Assembly (NCBI GenBank): GCA_017996175.1
Contig: JAGOHK010000002.1
Location: 1-64,000, forward strand
Reading direction: 5' to 3'
Length of the DNA stretch: 64,000 nt
Origin: Leptospiraceae bacterium
GTDB taxonomy: Bacteria > Spirochaetota > Leptospiria > Leptospirales > Leptospiraceae
Position numbers and translations under genes: made by a program. Below the pieces are notes generated by a model. It did not search any database. It worked only from the letters and a program-made list of their open reading frames with translations, and was not told where the DNA came from. Positions within the stretch are counted from its first letter, which is position 1; each line of letters begins with the position of its first letter. Shown here piece after piece: positions 1 to 7,752 of the stretch.

Positions 1-219
1 AACTGAACGATGGTCTATAGTTTAGGATATTCCTATTCGTATCATTGCGCTCGTCGTTTAATCCCATTTCATTTAACTCCATAACACATAAATAAAAACA
101 TCGTATTTTATATCGTCCCTATCGGTGCATTCCACCCTTCGCTCCAAGTATTCGCGACCTTCGCCTTCGCCTAGTAATCAGTTTGTTATTATTTAGCGTA
201 AGCGTAGGTAACGTTATGC

Positions 220-1068
220 TTATCGATACACAGCCCAATGAGTATACGAAACACGAGCATCTAACTCTTTTAATTTACCATCAACCAAAAGCATGGGCGG
301 CACTCTACCCTGATAGGTTATAATCGTTCTTTTAGAAGAATCATAGTCAAATTGAAAGGGAGCAATAAATAATCCAATGAGCCAATTAGTTGCCTTCATC
401 TCAAATCGGGTTATACCATTGTTATCCAAAAGTTTTCGAACTTCAAAACGATAGGACTGCTTTTGCTCAGCCACTACAAAACGTAGAAAAAAAGAATTCC
501 CTTTAGACATATCCTCCCAATGCTCGGCAATCAAACCAAATAGAGTTGGTCCCACCGCCAAAGGCTCATTTACCTCTTCTTCTGAGCTTGTAACTTGACC
601 TGAATTATCTGTTAGTTTAAATCGAATCAATTTGCCAACAATTTCCGCCTTTGCAATGTATCCAACCTGCCCATTGATATACTCAAATTCTCTTAATTCT
701 TTTTTTGCATTGTATCTAGCAGTTTGTGTCACGATTGTATTTTTTTCCATATCGCGGGTAATATGAGTAGCCGATAAAATTTCTTTTTCTTCTTTTACTC
801 TACGTTCGTAAGAAAATATTTGTTTTAGATTACTACCTACAATTGGAAATACTGCACCTTCATAAATCAACGTTCCAGCCGAATCAGGAGAAGTCCCGAT
901 TGATTTTAAAGTTGTTTGAATAGACGGATTGACTACAATCTTTGAACTTGCACAGCCGATCAAAATAGATGTAGTGAGAATAAAGACCATTATCCGTTTA
1001 CTATTATTGAAAAAAAAATCTTTGCCTTTCTCTCTTTGAATGAAATTAATTTTAAGTTTAGAAATCAT
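220..1068 (-). CDS. Predicted lipoprotein of unknown function
   Basis: Hypothetical envelope lipoprotein of about 282 residues. The chosen ATG at 1068 is preceded by AGGAGAAAGT, a good ribosome binding site; an in-frame ATG at 1092 would add eight residues but has no such site. A hydrophobic segment ends in the lipobox LIGC followed by ASS, so the mature protein should start at that Cys and be acylated. The rest is soluble, mostly beta-like, and I recognise no domain. A run of nine A/T bases (1010-1018) lies in the part coding for the positively charged N-region. Upstream of 220 to the window edge I see no gene. Confidence 0.7.
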   Translation of the reverse strand: MISKLKINFIQREKGKDFFFNNSKRIMVFILTTSILIGCASSKIVVNPSIQTTLKSIGTSPDSAGTLIYEGAVFPIVGSNLKQIFSYERRVKEEKEILSATHITRDMEKNTIVTQTARYNAKKELREFEYINGQVGYIAKAEIVGKLIRFKLTDNSGQVTSSEEEVNEPLAVGPTLFGLIAEHWEDMSKGNSFFLRFVVAEQKQSYRFEVRKLLDNNGITRFEMKATNWLIGLFIAPFQFDYDSSKRTIITYQGRVPPMLLVDGKLKELDARVSYTHWAVYR

Positions 1069-1157
1069 ACTTTCTCCTATATTGTTACTCAAAGGAAGTA
1101 TATCAGAATTATAGCAAATTGTCGTCCTGAGTTATAAAACAGCACAAAAAATTTCAT

Positions 1158-2231
1158 TTATTGACTTCGTTTACGATAGACGGAAGGAGAACAACCTGTT
1201 TCCTTTAAAAATGCTGCATTAAAAGCACTTTTGGAATTAAATCCAACTTGATAAGCTATTGCAAGGACTGTTGTTTCTGGTTCACCAATTAGTAAATTCT
1301 GGGCGTCCCGAATTCGAAATTCATTAATATAACTAACAAAACTTTTTTTTAATACCTGATTGAAATATTCCGAAAGTTGGTGTATTGAGAGACCTACTTC
1401 ACTAGCAAGAATCGCAAGTGATATATCCTCATCGCAATACATCTTTTCAATAGACATCAGTTTATTTAGATCCGTCTGAATTTGTGCAAGGTCTTGTCCT
1501 TTTAGTCTTGAATTCTGATATTTCCCTTGACGCACGATCACTTCTAACTCTGTAAAAAATTCAGAGAATCCGCGTTGAATTAAATAGATTAAAAATAGAA
1601 ATAGGATTAGCAGAAAGAGGCTAAGTGCTAGTAATCGAACTTCGCGAAATAAAAATCCAAATAGAGAGAGTGTCGAAGTAATGAATGTAAGACTGAGCAA
1701 AATGATTATTAGTCGAAGAGATGTCTCTTTTTTAATTCTCTCCAGTTCAATCGTTTGGAGAATTCTACCACCCGCATGAATGATATAAAACATAAAATGA
1801 AGATTTAGAAGTCCTAAAAATGGGAAATCCTTCGACTCGATGGATTTTTCGATTGGCAATGAAACAATCCTATTTGCATGCTCTCCCCCATCACTATGAA
1901 ATAAAAACAGAAGACAAATAGAGACCACCGAAGGAATAAGATGCATCCATAGTGGAAAGGAAATTGGAAGTTTTAGCCGTTTCATCATAAAAAGAGAAAA
2001 GAAGGGACCTAACAAAAGTATAAATGGAATATAACACCCAAGTAGAAGCGGAAACTTTTGTAAGCCGCTAGTAAGAAATAAAGCCCCGTGAGAAGAAAGA
2101 ATTGCCAGTGAAATGAAAGAAATTATAAGATACCAGTTTAATTCATTTCTAGATGGGCTAACAAATTCTCCGAATGCGTATAGGATAGACAAAACCGAAA
2201 TTAAAACTAATCCAATTAAGAAGATTTCCAT
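1158..2231 (-). CDS. AraC-family transcriptional regulator with N-terminal membrane domain
   Basis: DNA-binding regulator of 357 residues. The first ~220 residues contain about seven hydrophobic segments, so the protein is predicted to be anchored in the inner membrane. The last ~100 residues form an AraC/XylS double helix-turn-helix: SLAILASEVGLSIHQLSEYF is the first HTH, and VLAIAYQVGFNSKSAFNAAF followed by GCSPSVYRK is the second, best conserved one. The layout 'membrane sensor plus AraC HTH' is known in several phyla, Leptospira included. The signal sensed cannot be read from sequence. It is transcribed away from the thioesterase gene's 3' end with a 22-bp gap, so the two may be co-transcribed. 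Confidence 0.88.
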   Translation of the reverse strand: MEIFLIGLVLISVLSILYAFGEFVSPSRNELNWYLIISFISLAILSSHGALFLTSGLQKFPLLLGCYIPFILLLGPFFSLFMMKRLKLPISFPLWMHLIPSVVSICLLFLFHSDGGEHANRIVSLPIEKSIESKDFPFLGLLNLHFMFYIIHAGGRILQTIELERIKKETSLRLIIILLSLTFITSTLSLFGFLFREVRLLALSLFLLILFLFLIYLIQRGFSEFFTELEVIVRQGKYQNSRLKGQDLAQIQTDLNKLMSIEKMYCDEDISLAILASEVGLSIHQLSEYFNQVLKKSFVSYINEFRIRDAQNLLIGEPETTVLAIAYQVGFNSKSAFNAAFLKETGCSPSVYRKRSQ

Positions 2232-2253
2232 TGACTAAGTAAAATTTTATTTC

Positions 2254-2763
2254 TTACTTCCCAAAAACTTTCTCTTCAAAGTCTTCTAGAAATTCTTCAG
2301 GAAAAATTTGGCGTTTTCGAATTTGTTCAGGGGTAAATAAGATTATACTCCCAACAGCTTTTGCTGCGATAATATTCTCGTGGTTAAACACAGAAGCCTC
2401 AACTACTACTTCTCGTTCATTTTTAGTTTCGATGATTTTTCCAATAGAATGAATTTCTTGTCCAACGAAGAGTGGTTGCAGAAACTCAACATTAAGCGCT
2501 TTCGTAAGCATATAACTTTGACGAAGATAGATAACCGTCCAGGCAATTGTTTCGTCGAGGATAGTTGTTGTTACCCCACCATGAACTACATTACTCCATC
2601 CACATAAATGAGCGGGGACTTGCAGACTAGAAAATACAGACTCCTCATCCGTATAAAATTTCATTTGTAAACCTTTATCATTCACAGGACTACAAGCAAA
2701 ACAAGCACCGTCCGCCTGATTAGGAACTTTTTTATAAGAAGTTATATTTGCGAAATTAATCAT
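2254..2763 (-). CDS. PaaI-like hotdog-fold thioesterase
   Basis: Probable acyl-CoA thioesterase of the 4HBT/PaaI superfamily, 169 residues. The family signature is visible: HLCGWSNVVHGGVTTTILDE carries the HGG loop and the downstream acidic residue (D) used in catalysis or water activation. The N-terminus has a short Cys motif (ACFACSP), common in this subgroup. Start ATG is preceded by AAAGAGA. It lies upstream of the AraC regulator in the same direction. The substrate is unknown. Confidence 0.8.
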   Translation of the reverse strand: MINFANITSYKKVPNQADGACFACSPVNDKGLQMKFYTDEESVFSSLQVPAHLCGWSNVVHGGVTTTILDETIAWTVIYLRQSYMLTKALNVEFLQPLFVGQEIHSIGKIIETKNEREVVVEASVFNHENIIAAKAVGSIILFTPEQIRKRQIFPEEFLEDFEEKVFGK

Positions 2764-2790
2764 TCTCTTTTCATTCCTTTCAGTATAAAA

Positions 2791-3168
2791 TCAATCATAA
2801 GCTAAAAATCCTGACATATACGCATTCATCCTTACTACTTTCCATTTGCAAGTTTTATTATCCAGCGTATAATAGAAAATACGAAAGTCATAGCCAGTAT
2901 CTTTCGCATAACTTCCTTTTGCCGGTGTATAAAAGTATTTAATATGACATACTCCTATTTTATCCTGAACTATTCGAACTGGACTCATTACATAAATCCC
3001 ATTCCACTCACCAAGCGTGTCATAAAAAACTTTCGCCTCTGCACCGAGAGATTCACACTGAAAAATAGGAATCGGCTTACAGGTATTAGTCTCAATTGAT
3101 GAATAAAGAATTGAATTAAAAAATAAATAAATAGTAAGAATGAATATTTTAGTAATATCGGTGTTCAT
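2791..3168 (-). CDS. Small exported protein of unknown function
   Basis: Hypothetical protein of 125 residues with an N-terminal hydrophobic segment (about residues 8-24) that looks like a signal peptide, then a soluble part with four Cys residues that could form disulfides. I do not recognise a family. The start codon is unusual: ATG AAC ACC GAT is the last unit of a copy of the ACCACCGAT-type repeat (3157-3184), and no Shine-Dalgarno precedes it. Translation may therefore depend on coupling to the esterase gene upstream, whose stop codon is at the other edge of the repeat. There is no other ATG before the hydrophobic stretch. Confidence 0.6.
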   Translation of the reverse strand: MNTDITKIFILTIYLFFNSILYSSIETNTCKPIPIFQCESLGAEAKVFYDTLGEWNGIYVMSPVRIVQDKIGVCHIKYFYTPAKGSYAKDTGYDFRIFYYTLDNKTCKWKVVRMNAYMSGFLAYD

Positions 3169-3194
3169 CGGTGTAATCGGTGGTAAAAAATCTT
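3157..3194 (-). repeat. ACCACCGAT-type intergenic repeat, copy A
   Basis: On the minus strand this reads AAGA, a T-run, ACCACCGAT, TACACCGAT, GAACACCGAT. It is one of six related copies in the window (others near 56803, 57218, 58414, 59482 and 59569). It fills the gap between two same-strand genes: the upstream esterase stop TAA overlaps its 5' edge, and the downstream gene's ATG lies in its last unit. Confidence 0.8.
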
Positions 3195-3879
3195 ACCTAA
3201 GTAAATACTGACTCAATCGTTTCAAAACTTTGTCAGGAATTTCGTGACCGCCGTTAAACGAAACAAATTCTCCCGCCATTCCATTTTCTCGTAGAAGTGT
3301 CTCTAGATTTTTCCCATTTTGATAAATTAAAACTGGATCTTCTGTTCCATGACTTTGGAAAAATTGAATCTTAGATTTTTTTTGAGCAAACACCGACCAT
3401 TCACTCTGACAAATCAAAGTTCCGGATAATATCACTAACCCGTTAGTATTTTCAGAAAGACGAAGTGTAACGTCAGTCGCAAGCATAGAGCCCTGACTAA
3501 ATCCACCGAGAGTAATTTTTTCCGTTGGTGTTTTTAAATCTTCCAACATTTTCATAATTTCTTGGTTTGCTTTATCAAGTCCAGCCGGATGTAAATTGGC
3601 AAAATTCATTCCGTATTTTGCAACATGTTCAATTGCAGATGACATTAAAGGAAACCAGGCTCGCCCTTTATAACCTCCACCCAAATCCATTTCCATCGGT
3701 GCATCCGGAAAATACCAATTAGTCCCTACGGGTGCTTTTATATATTGATGAAGAGGAAGTAAATCCTGTGCATTTGCCCCGAACCCGTGTAGTAAAATAA
3801 TTACAGGTCCACCTTCTTTTCCTTTTACTTCGTAACAATTTAGATTTCCAATTTTTCTTTGCGTAATTCCAGCTTGCAT
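3193..3879 (-). CDS. Phospholipase/carboxylesterase family alpha/beta hydrolase
   Basis: Serine esterase of the Abhydrolase_2 (carboxylesterase/YpfH-like) type, 228 residues. Seen: the oxyanion-hole region LLHGFGANAQDL near residue 30, the nucleophile elbow GFSQGSM, an Asp in the HGTEDPV motif and a final catalytic His in NGGHEIP. No signal peptide, so cytoplasmic. The family hydrolyses short-chain esters or lysophospholipids; the exact substrate cannot be told. It is followed after a repeat by a small exported protein. Confidence 0.85.
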   Translation of the reverse strand: MQAGITQRKIGNLNCYEVKGKEGGPVIILLHGFGANAQDLLPLHQYIKAPVGTNWYFPDAPMEMDLGGGYKGRAWFPLMSSAIEHVAKYGMNFANLHPAGLDKANQEIMKMLEDLKTPTEKITLGGFSQGSMLATDVTLRLSENTNGLVILSGTLICQSEWSVFAQKKSKIQFFQSHGTEDPVLIYQNGKNLETLLRENGMAGEFVSFNGGHEIPDKVLKRLSQYLLR

Positions 3880-3945
3880 GAATCTACTAATTTTGATTTA
3901 CTTAATCCCGTCAAGTATTTACAATTGATAGCGAAAGGAGACTTT

Positions 3946-4107
3946 GTGGAAAGAAAAATAATTATGATCTGTATGTTTATTGGTACAGCTATTGGAGGTT
4001 ATATCCCAACTTTTTTTGGAGCAGATATATTTTCCTTGAGTTCGATCTTAGGAACAGTGCTCGGTGGATTTTTAGGTATCTGGATTGGAAATAGATTAAT
4101 TGGTTGA
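3946..4107 (+). CDS. Small glycine-rich membrane protein
   Basis: Short protein of 53 residues. I place the start at GTG 3946 because AAAGGAG lies five bases upstream; a longer in-frame ATG at 3859 would overlap the divergent esterase start and has no ribosome site. The product has two hydrophobic stretches with GxxxG spacing (GTAIGGYIP and GTVLGGFLGIWIG), which resembles glycine-zipper membrane proteins. No function can be assigned. It precedes an exported protein by 9 bp. Confidence 0.6.
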   Translation: MERKIIMICMFIGTAIGGYIPTFFGADIFSLSSILGTVLGGFLGIWIGNRLIG

Positions 4108-4116
4108 AATACATAT

Positions 4117-4899
4117 ATGATTAAAATTATAATTCAGAAATTAAATAGATTTTTTTTATTCATAATTTCTCTTATATTTTTCATTCAATCTTTACAAGCA
4201 GAGGAAGTTTCTATTTCCCAAAATGATCTGCGCAAAAAAAAACCAATTCAGATTTCTGTTTTTGCCACAGGAAGATCACCGAAACAAAATGGTTTTGTAG
4301 ATTTACATTTAGGTTATAATCTTCGGGAGAATTTAACTTTGGGAATAAGCATGTATACCCTCTACCCAGAAACTATTTCAGTGCAAGGATTTAATCGCTC
4401 CGTATTCGAGATATATGAAAAGAAAAATACACAGCCAATTTTTTATCTATTTGCTAATTATTTTCCTTTTGGTGGCGGATTTTTTATTTCAGGGGTAATT
4501 GGTCGTTACCCGGGAATAATAGAAAAACATACTGAAATAGCATCAATTCAAAATGGCAACCTATCGACCTTAAGCATGGACATATTTTCTTACAATCGCC
4601 CGCTTCTTTCCTACACACTAACCTATGACCCGCGCTACAATATTGGAATTGGGCTTGGTTATAAATGGATTTTCCAAAATGGATTTTTTTTGGGAGCGGA
4701 TTACGGGCTAACAGCGCCTACCCACTTACAAAAAAATATTTATATCGAAAAAGATATTCGAGATATAAACCGAACTATTTCTATCTCCGAATACCTGCTT
4801 CTAAAAAAACAACTAGAATGGGAGGCTCATTCTGGAGCTTATGATAACGGATTAAAATTAACTTATTTTATCAATATTCATTTTGGAATTAGTTTTTAA
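4117..4899 (+). CDS. Exported protein, probable outer-membrane beta-barrel
   Basis: Protein of 260 residues with a clear signal peptide (hydrophobic residues 12-27 ending SLQA before EEVS). The remainder alternates polar and aromatic residues, with repeated short strands such as FVDLHLGYNLRENLTLGISM and IGIGLGYKWIF, and ends in Phe, as expected of an outer-membrane barrel. No family is recognised. A nine-A tract (4234-4242) lies just after the signal-peptide coding part and could be a slippage site. It is likely co-transcribed with the small membrane protein upstream. Confidence 0.6.
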   Translation: MIKIIIQKLNRFFLFIISLIFFIQSLQAEEVSISQNDLRKKKPIQISVFATGRSPKQNGFVDLHLGYNLRENLTLGISMYTLYPETISVQGFNRSVFEIYEKKNTQPIFYLFANYFPFGGGFFISGVIGRYPGIIEKHTEIASIQNGNLSTLSMDIFSYNRPLLSYTLTYDPRYNIGIGLGYKWIFQNGFFLGADYGLTAPTHLQKNIYIEKDIRDINRTISISEYLLLKKQLEWEAHSGAYDNGLKLTYFINIHFGISF

Positions 4900-4900
4900 T

Positions 4901-4928
4901 TTGACACTATTAAAAAAAAATTTAGAAT
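4901..4928 (+). promoter_or_regulatory. Sigma-70-like promoter for the small exported protein gene
   Basis: TTGACA (4901-4906), a 16-bp spacer with an A9 tract, then TAGAAT (4923-4928). This predicts transcription start near 4935, about 25 nt before the GTG start at 4960, which has AAGGGTGG as ribosome site. Confidence 0.65.
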
Positions 4929-4959
4929 AATAAAAAAGCATATAAGGGTGGCTTAATTC

Positions 4960-5325
4960 GTGATTCCAAAAATTTTATTTATTTCATTAGTCTTAGTAAC
5001 TATAGTTTCCGTCAAAGCAGAAGATGCAACCACAACGGCAAAAGAAATTATCTCTGAACAAGTTGCCTTACTCAAAGCAGCTGACATTCAAAAATTCAAA
5101 ACGTGTTTTACAGAAAGGCAGAAAGAGAGAATAACGAAAGAATCTATAAAAAAAGGTCAAAGAGAAATTTCGAATTATACGATAGACGATTTAGTTGCAT
5201 CTACAGTAGAAGGCGAATACAATGGCGAAAAAACAATTAAGATTAAAATGGCTAATGGTCGAACTCTTACTACTCTTGTATTTCAGAATGGTAAATGGTT
5301 AGCTGACACAATCTGGTTTAGATAA
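4960..5325 (+). CDS. Small exported protein, possible NTF2-like fold
   Basis: Protein of 121 residues starting at GTG (AAGGGTGG upstream). A short signal peptide (ILFISLVLVTIVSVKA) precedes a domain with an N-terminal helix that contains 'LLKAADIQKFKTCF' and ends 'LVFQNGKWLADTIWF'. This layout resembles the lumazine-binding/DUF4878/NTF2-like proteins of the periplasm, but I rate that weakly. It has its own promoter and is followed after 12 bp by a YccF gene. Confidence 0.55.
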   Translation: MIPKILFISLVLVTIVSVKAEDATTTAKEIISEQVALLKAADIQKFKTCFTERQKERITKESIKKGQREISNYTIDDLVASTVEGEYNGEKTIKIKMANGRTLTTLVFQNGKWLADTIWFR

Positions 5326-5337
5326 GAGAGGATAATC

Positions 5338-5706
5338 ATGAGTTTACTTGGAAATATTATTTGGTTAATCTTTGGTGGTTTTTTTTCAGGTTTAGGGTAT
5401 ATCATTGGTGGAATCGGAACTTGTCTTACTATCATTGGAATTCCTTTTGGTTTACAAGCTATAAAAATCGGATTTGCCACAATGGCTCCTTTTGGAAAAG
5501 AAAATATTGTAACGGATAATTCCAATAGCCTACTTAGAATGATTTTTAATATTGTATGGCTAATCTTTTTTGGTTGGGGAATTGTTTTGGCGCATTTGAT
5601 TTCTGCCGGCATATTAGCATTAACCATTATTGGATTACCTTTTGCTTATCAGCATCTTAAACTAATTCCGTTGGCAGTTTTCCCATTTGGAAGAGAGTTA
5701 AAATAA
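5338..5706 (+). CDS. yccF: YccF-family inner-membrane protein (DUF307)
   Basis: Membrane protein of 122 residues made of two copies of the DUF307 module. Each copy has a hydrophobic segment plus a G-hinge motif: 'TIIGIPFGLQAIKIGFATMAPFG' in the first half (quoted in pieces: TIIGIPFGLQ, APFG) and 'TIIGLPFAYQHLKL' with FPFGREL in the second. Length and motifs match the family. The cellular role of YccF is poorly known. Start ATG is preceded by GAGAGGATAATC. Confidence 0.85.
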   Translation: MSLLGNIIWLIFGGFFSGLGYIIGGIGTCLTIIGIPFGLQAIKIGFATMAPFGKENIVTDNSNSLLRMIFNIVWLIFFGWGIVLAHLISAGILALTIIGLPFAYQHLKLIPLAVFPFGRELK

Positions 5707-5717
5707 TAGAATGAATC

Positions 5718-5736
5718 ATGATAAAAATCATTTTTT
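5718..5736 (+). terminator. Possible weak intrinsic terminator after yccF
   Basis: ATGAT, four A, ATCAT, then a run of six T. The stem is short and all AT-rich, so I am not sure it works; its location just after the yccF stop fits. Confidence 0.35.
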
Positions 5737-5824
5737 AGTGAAAACTTTGTCTAATAAAATTATTGCCAAAACCGAGTTAATATTGTAAAATTGGTTAATA
5801 CAAATTTCCAGAGAAGGATTCGAA

Positions 5825-6244
5825 ATGAAAACAGACTTAAACCAAATAAAAGTAGCAGATGTAATGTCAAAAAATGTTTTTACTGTGAGTTTACAGCATA
5901 CTTGGCTTGATGCTGCCAGGAAGATGAGTGCAAAAAATATTCATCACCTTGTAGTAGTGGATGAAAATCATATACCGGTTATCGTTATGTCCGTTACGGA
6001 CTTTCTAAAAATTGCTCTCAATGAAAACCAATCTATACTCCATGAGAAGATCGAAGATATGAAACCACATAACCGGCTAATATCTATTAAACCGGATGCA
6101 TTTGCGTATGATGCGGTTAATGAGATGAATATCCACCTAGTCGAATCAGTCATCGTTCTGAATGATGAAGGCAAATTAGTGGGAATTGTTACTGCAAAGG
6201 ATTTAATGAATGCGATTTTCTTTGACGAAAAGTTCAAAGAATAA
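5825..6244 (+). CDS. CBS-pair domain protein
   Basis: Cytoplasmic protein of 139 residues consisting of two CBS domains only. The first (about 10-65) begins VADVMSKNVFTVS and contains MSAKNIHHLVVVD; the second (about 75-135) contains DAVNEMNIHLVESVIVLND and GIVTAKDLMN. CBS pairs bind adenosine nucleotides such as AMP, ATP or SAM. It is 26 bp upstream of a universal stress protein, a frequent pairing, so the two probably form an energy- or stress-responsive unit. Confidence 0.88.
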   Translation: MKTDLNQIKVADVMSKNVFTVSLQHTWLDAARKMSAKNIHHLVVVDENHIPVIVMSVTDFLKIALNENQSILHEKIEDMKPHNRLISIKPDAFAYDAVNEMNIHLVESVIVLNDEGKLVGIVTAKDLMNAIFFDEKFKE

Positions 6245-6270
6245 ATTCTGTATTAGAGGAATAAAAGATA

Positions 6271-6708
6271 ATGAAAAATATACTCGTTACTGTAAACTTT
6301 GAAGAAAAAGAAACCAACCTATTAATAGCCAAAGCTGTTGAGTTAGCCGAAAAATTCGGTTCCAAAATTTGGCTGATTCATATAGCAGCTCCCGATCCAG
6401 AATTTGTGGGTTATGAAGTAGGACCACAGTATATAAGAGATCATAGAGCAGATGAACTCAAAAAAGAACATCGTATGGTAAAAAAATATGCTGATCAATT
6501 ACGCGAGAAAAAAATTGATGCCGAAGGGTTACTCGTACAAGGGGCTACTGTTGATATGATCCTAAAAGAATCCTCTAAACTAAAAATTGACTTAGTAGTA
6601 ATCGGGCATCATAAACATAACTTACTCTATCAAATTTTTGTTCAGGATATTGACGAAACTATCATCCATGAATCTAGAGTTCCAGTATTAGTTATACCGT
6701 TTGAATAA
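6271..6708 (+). CDS. Universal stress protein (UspA family)
   Basis: UspA-fold protein of 145 residues. It starts with the first beta strand ILVTVNFEEKE and ends with the nucleotide-binding style motif LVVIGHHKHNLLYQ and SRVPVLVIPFE. The usual G-2x-G-9x-G(S/T) ATP-binding motif is only partly kept (IGHH in place of GSHG), so ATP binding is uncertain. It is in one operon with the CBS gene; its stop is adjacent to that of the convergent DUF1574 gene. Confidence 0.85.
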   Translation: MKNILVTVNFEEKETNLLIAKAVELAEKFGSKIWLIHIAAPDPEFVGYEVGPQYIRDHRADELKKEHRMVKKYADQLREKKIDAEGLLVQGATVDMILKESSKLKIDLVVIGHHKHNLLYQIFVQDIDETIIHESRVPVLVIPFE

Positions 6709-7752
6709 TTATTTCAACTTAAAGTATTCACTCATAACATAACGCATAAAAGGATGGTAACAGTCTTTGGCAATATGTCCACCATCCACAAAAGAATTAC
6801 AGTAATAATCGTCTGTTGCGTCCATATCTCGAACGGAATAACCGTATTTTGCGCTGATAGAATTAACCCTACCAAACCAACCTTCTATTTTCTTTCCAAC
6901 CTTTTCTGACTTACGCATTAGATCTTGCATGGGTAGAGAACTTTGAGGCCAAACAATTACTGTTTTGATTTTATTTTGAGAAAGTTTTTGCTGAATCATT
7001 TCATAAAAAATATATTGCATTTCAGAGTCCTTATAGGAAGAGAAAAGCCAATCGATAGTTCTCTGACTTGTGGCTTGTAAAAGTCCAAAGTCTCTTTCAA
7101 CAAAATTTTCAACTAGCGATTTAGAATGTCCTTTGCTTTGCAAAAGGATTTCTCGTATCTTGTAACCCTCTTTCGCAATAATTTCATACCTTGGATCTGT
7201 GAGTCTTTTAATTGCAATATCTAGATTAGGTTTATTCTTGCTAGAGGCAAATAAGAATTTACCCAGATAAAAACTTACATAGTCTTTTCCGAAAACATTC
7301 ATATACTTTAGAACAAATGGAAGATCAAAACTATAAGTAAGATTGGATTTTTTAAAAATAGGAGTATTTGCATTGAATTGATTTGGGTCAGATTCTAGAA
7401 GCACGAAATCAGGTTTAATTCCTGCATCTAGAATTTTTTCTAAGTAATAATAATAGTACGCAGGCGTTGTAACTGCAGAGGAAAAATTATATATATCCCA
7501 GTTTGGATAAAACTCTTCTAAATCTTTAGATTCAAAGTATAAAAGTCTGGATGAACCAAGGATAATCATGAGTTTTTTGTCAGACTTTCTTTTTTTTAGC
7601 ATTTCAAATAGATCTTCCCGGGTCTCATAATAAATATAAGTAAAATCGGACTTAATATATGACCTTACTTTATCTATAAGAAAGATTTTATCTAGGACAA
7701 ATAAAAAAAGGAACAGTACTAGCGGATATAATAAAAATTTTTTATTTTTCAT
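6709..7752 (-). CDS. DUF1574-type, SGNH-like membrane-anchored protein (distal copy)
   Basis: Protein of 347 residues with one N-terminal membrane segment (LLYPLVLFLFLFVLDKIFL) and a predicted periplasmic domain. Features resembling SGNH esterases/acyltransferases: block I 'IILGSSRLLYF' with Ser, and a late block 'DGGHIAKDCYHPF' supplying Asp/His. The family DUF1574 is, from memory, mostly a Leptospira family located beside MBOAT genes. Its ATG overlaps the stop of the previous gene by 4 bp. It probably passes acyl groups on to a surface glycan with the MBOAT partner; this is inferred from AlgI/AlgJ- and DltB/DltD-type systems. Confidence 0.7.
   Translation of the reverse strand: MKNKKFLLYPLVLFLFLFVLDKIFLIDKVRSYIKSDFTYIYYETREDLFEMLKKRKSDKKLMIILGSSRLLYFESKDLEEFYPNWDIYNFSSAVTTPAYYYYYLEKILDAGIKPDFVLLESDPNQFNANTPIFKKSNLTYSFDLPFVLKYMNVFGKDYVSFYLGKFLFASSKNKPNLDIAIKRLTDPRYEIIAKEGYKIREILLQSKGHSKSLVENFVERDFGLLQATSQRTIDWLFSSYKDSEMQYIFYEMIQQKLSQNKIKTVIVWPQSSLPMQDLMRKSEKVGKKIEGWFGRVNSISAKYGYSVRDMDATDDYYCNSFVDGGHIAKDCYHPFMRYVMSEYFKLK

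Noticed and set aside
1-219. Partial gene at the left edge
   Set aside because: All frames are interrupted or give low-complexity peptides; I see no motif or ribosome site.
1010-1018. Phase-variable nine-base homopolymer in the first lipoprotein gene
   Set aside because: The tract codes Phe codons in the flexible N-region in an AT-rich genome; nothing else supports switching.
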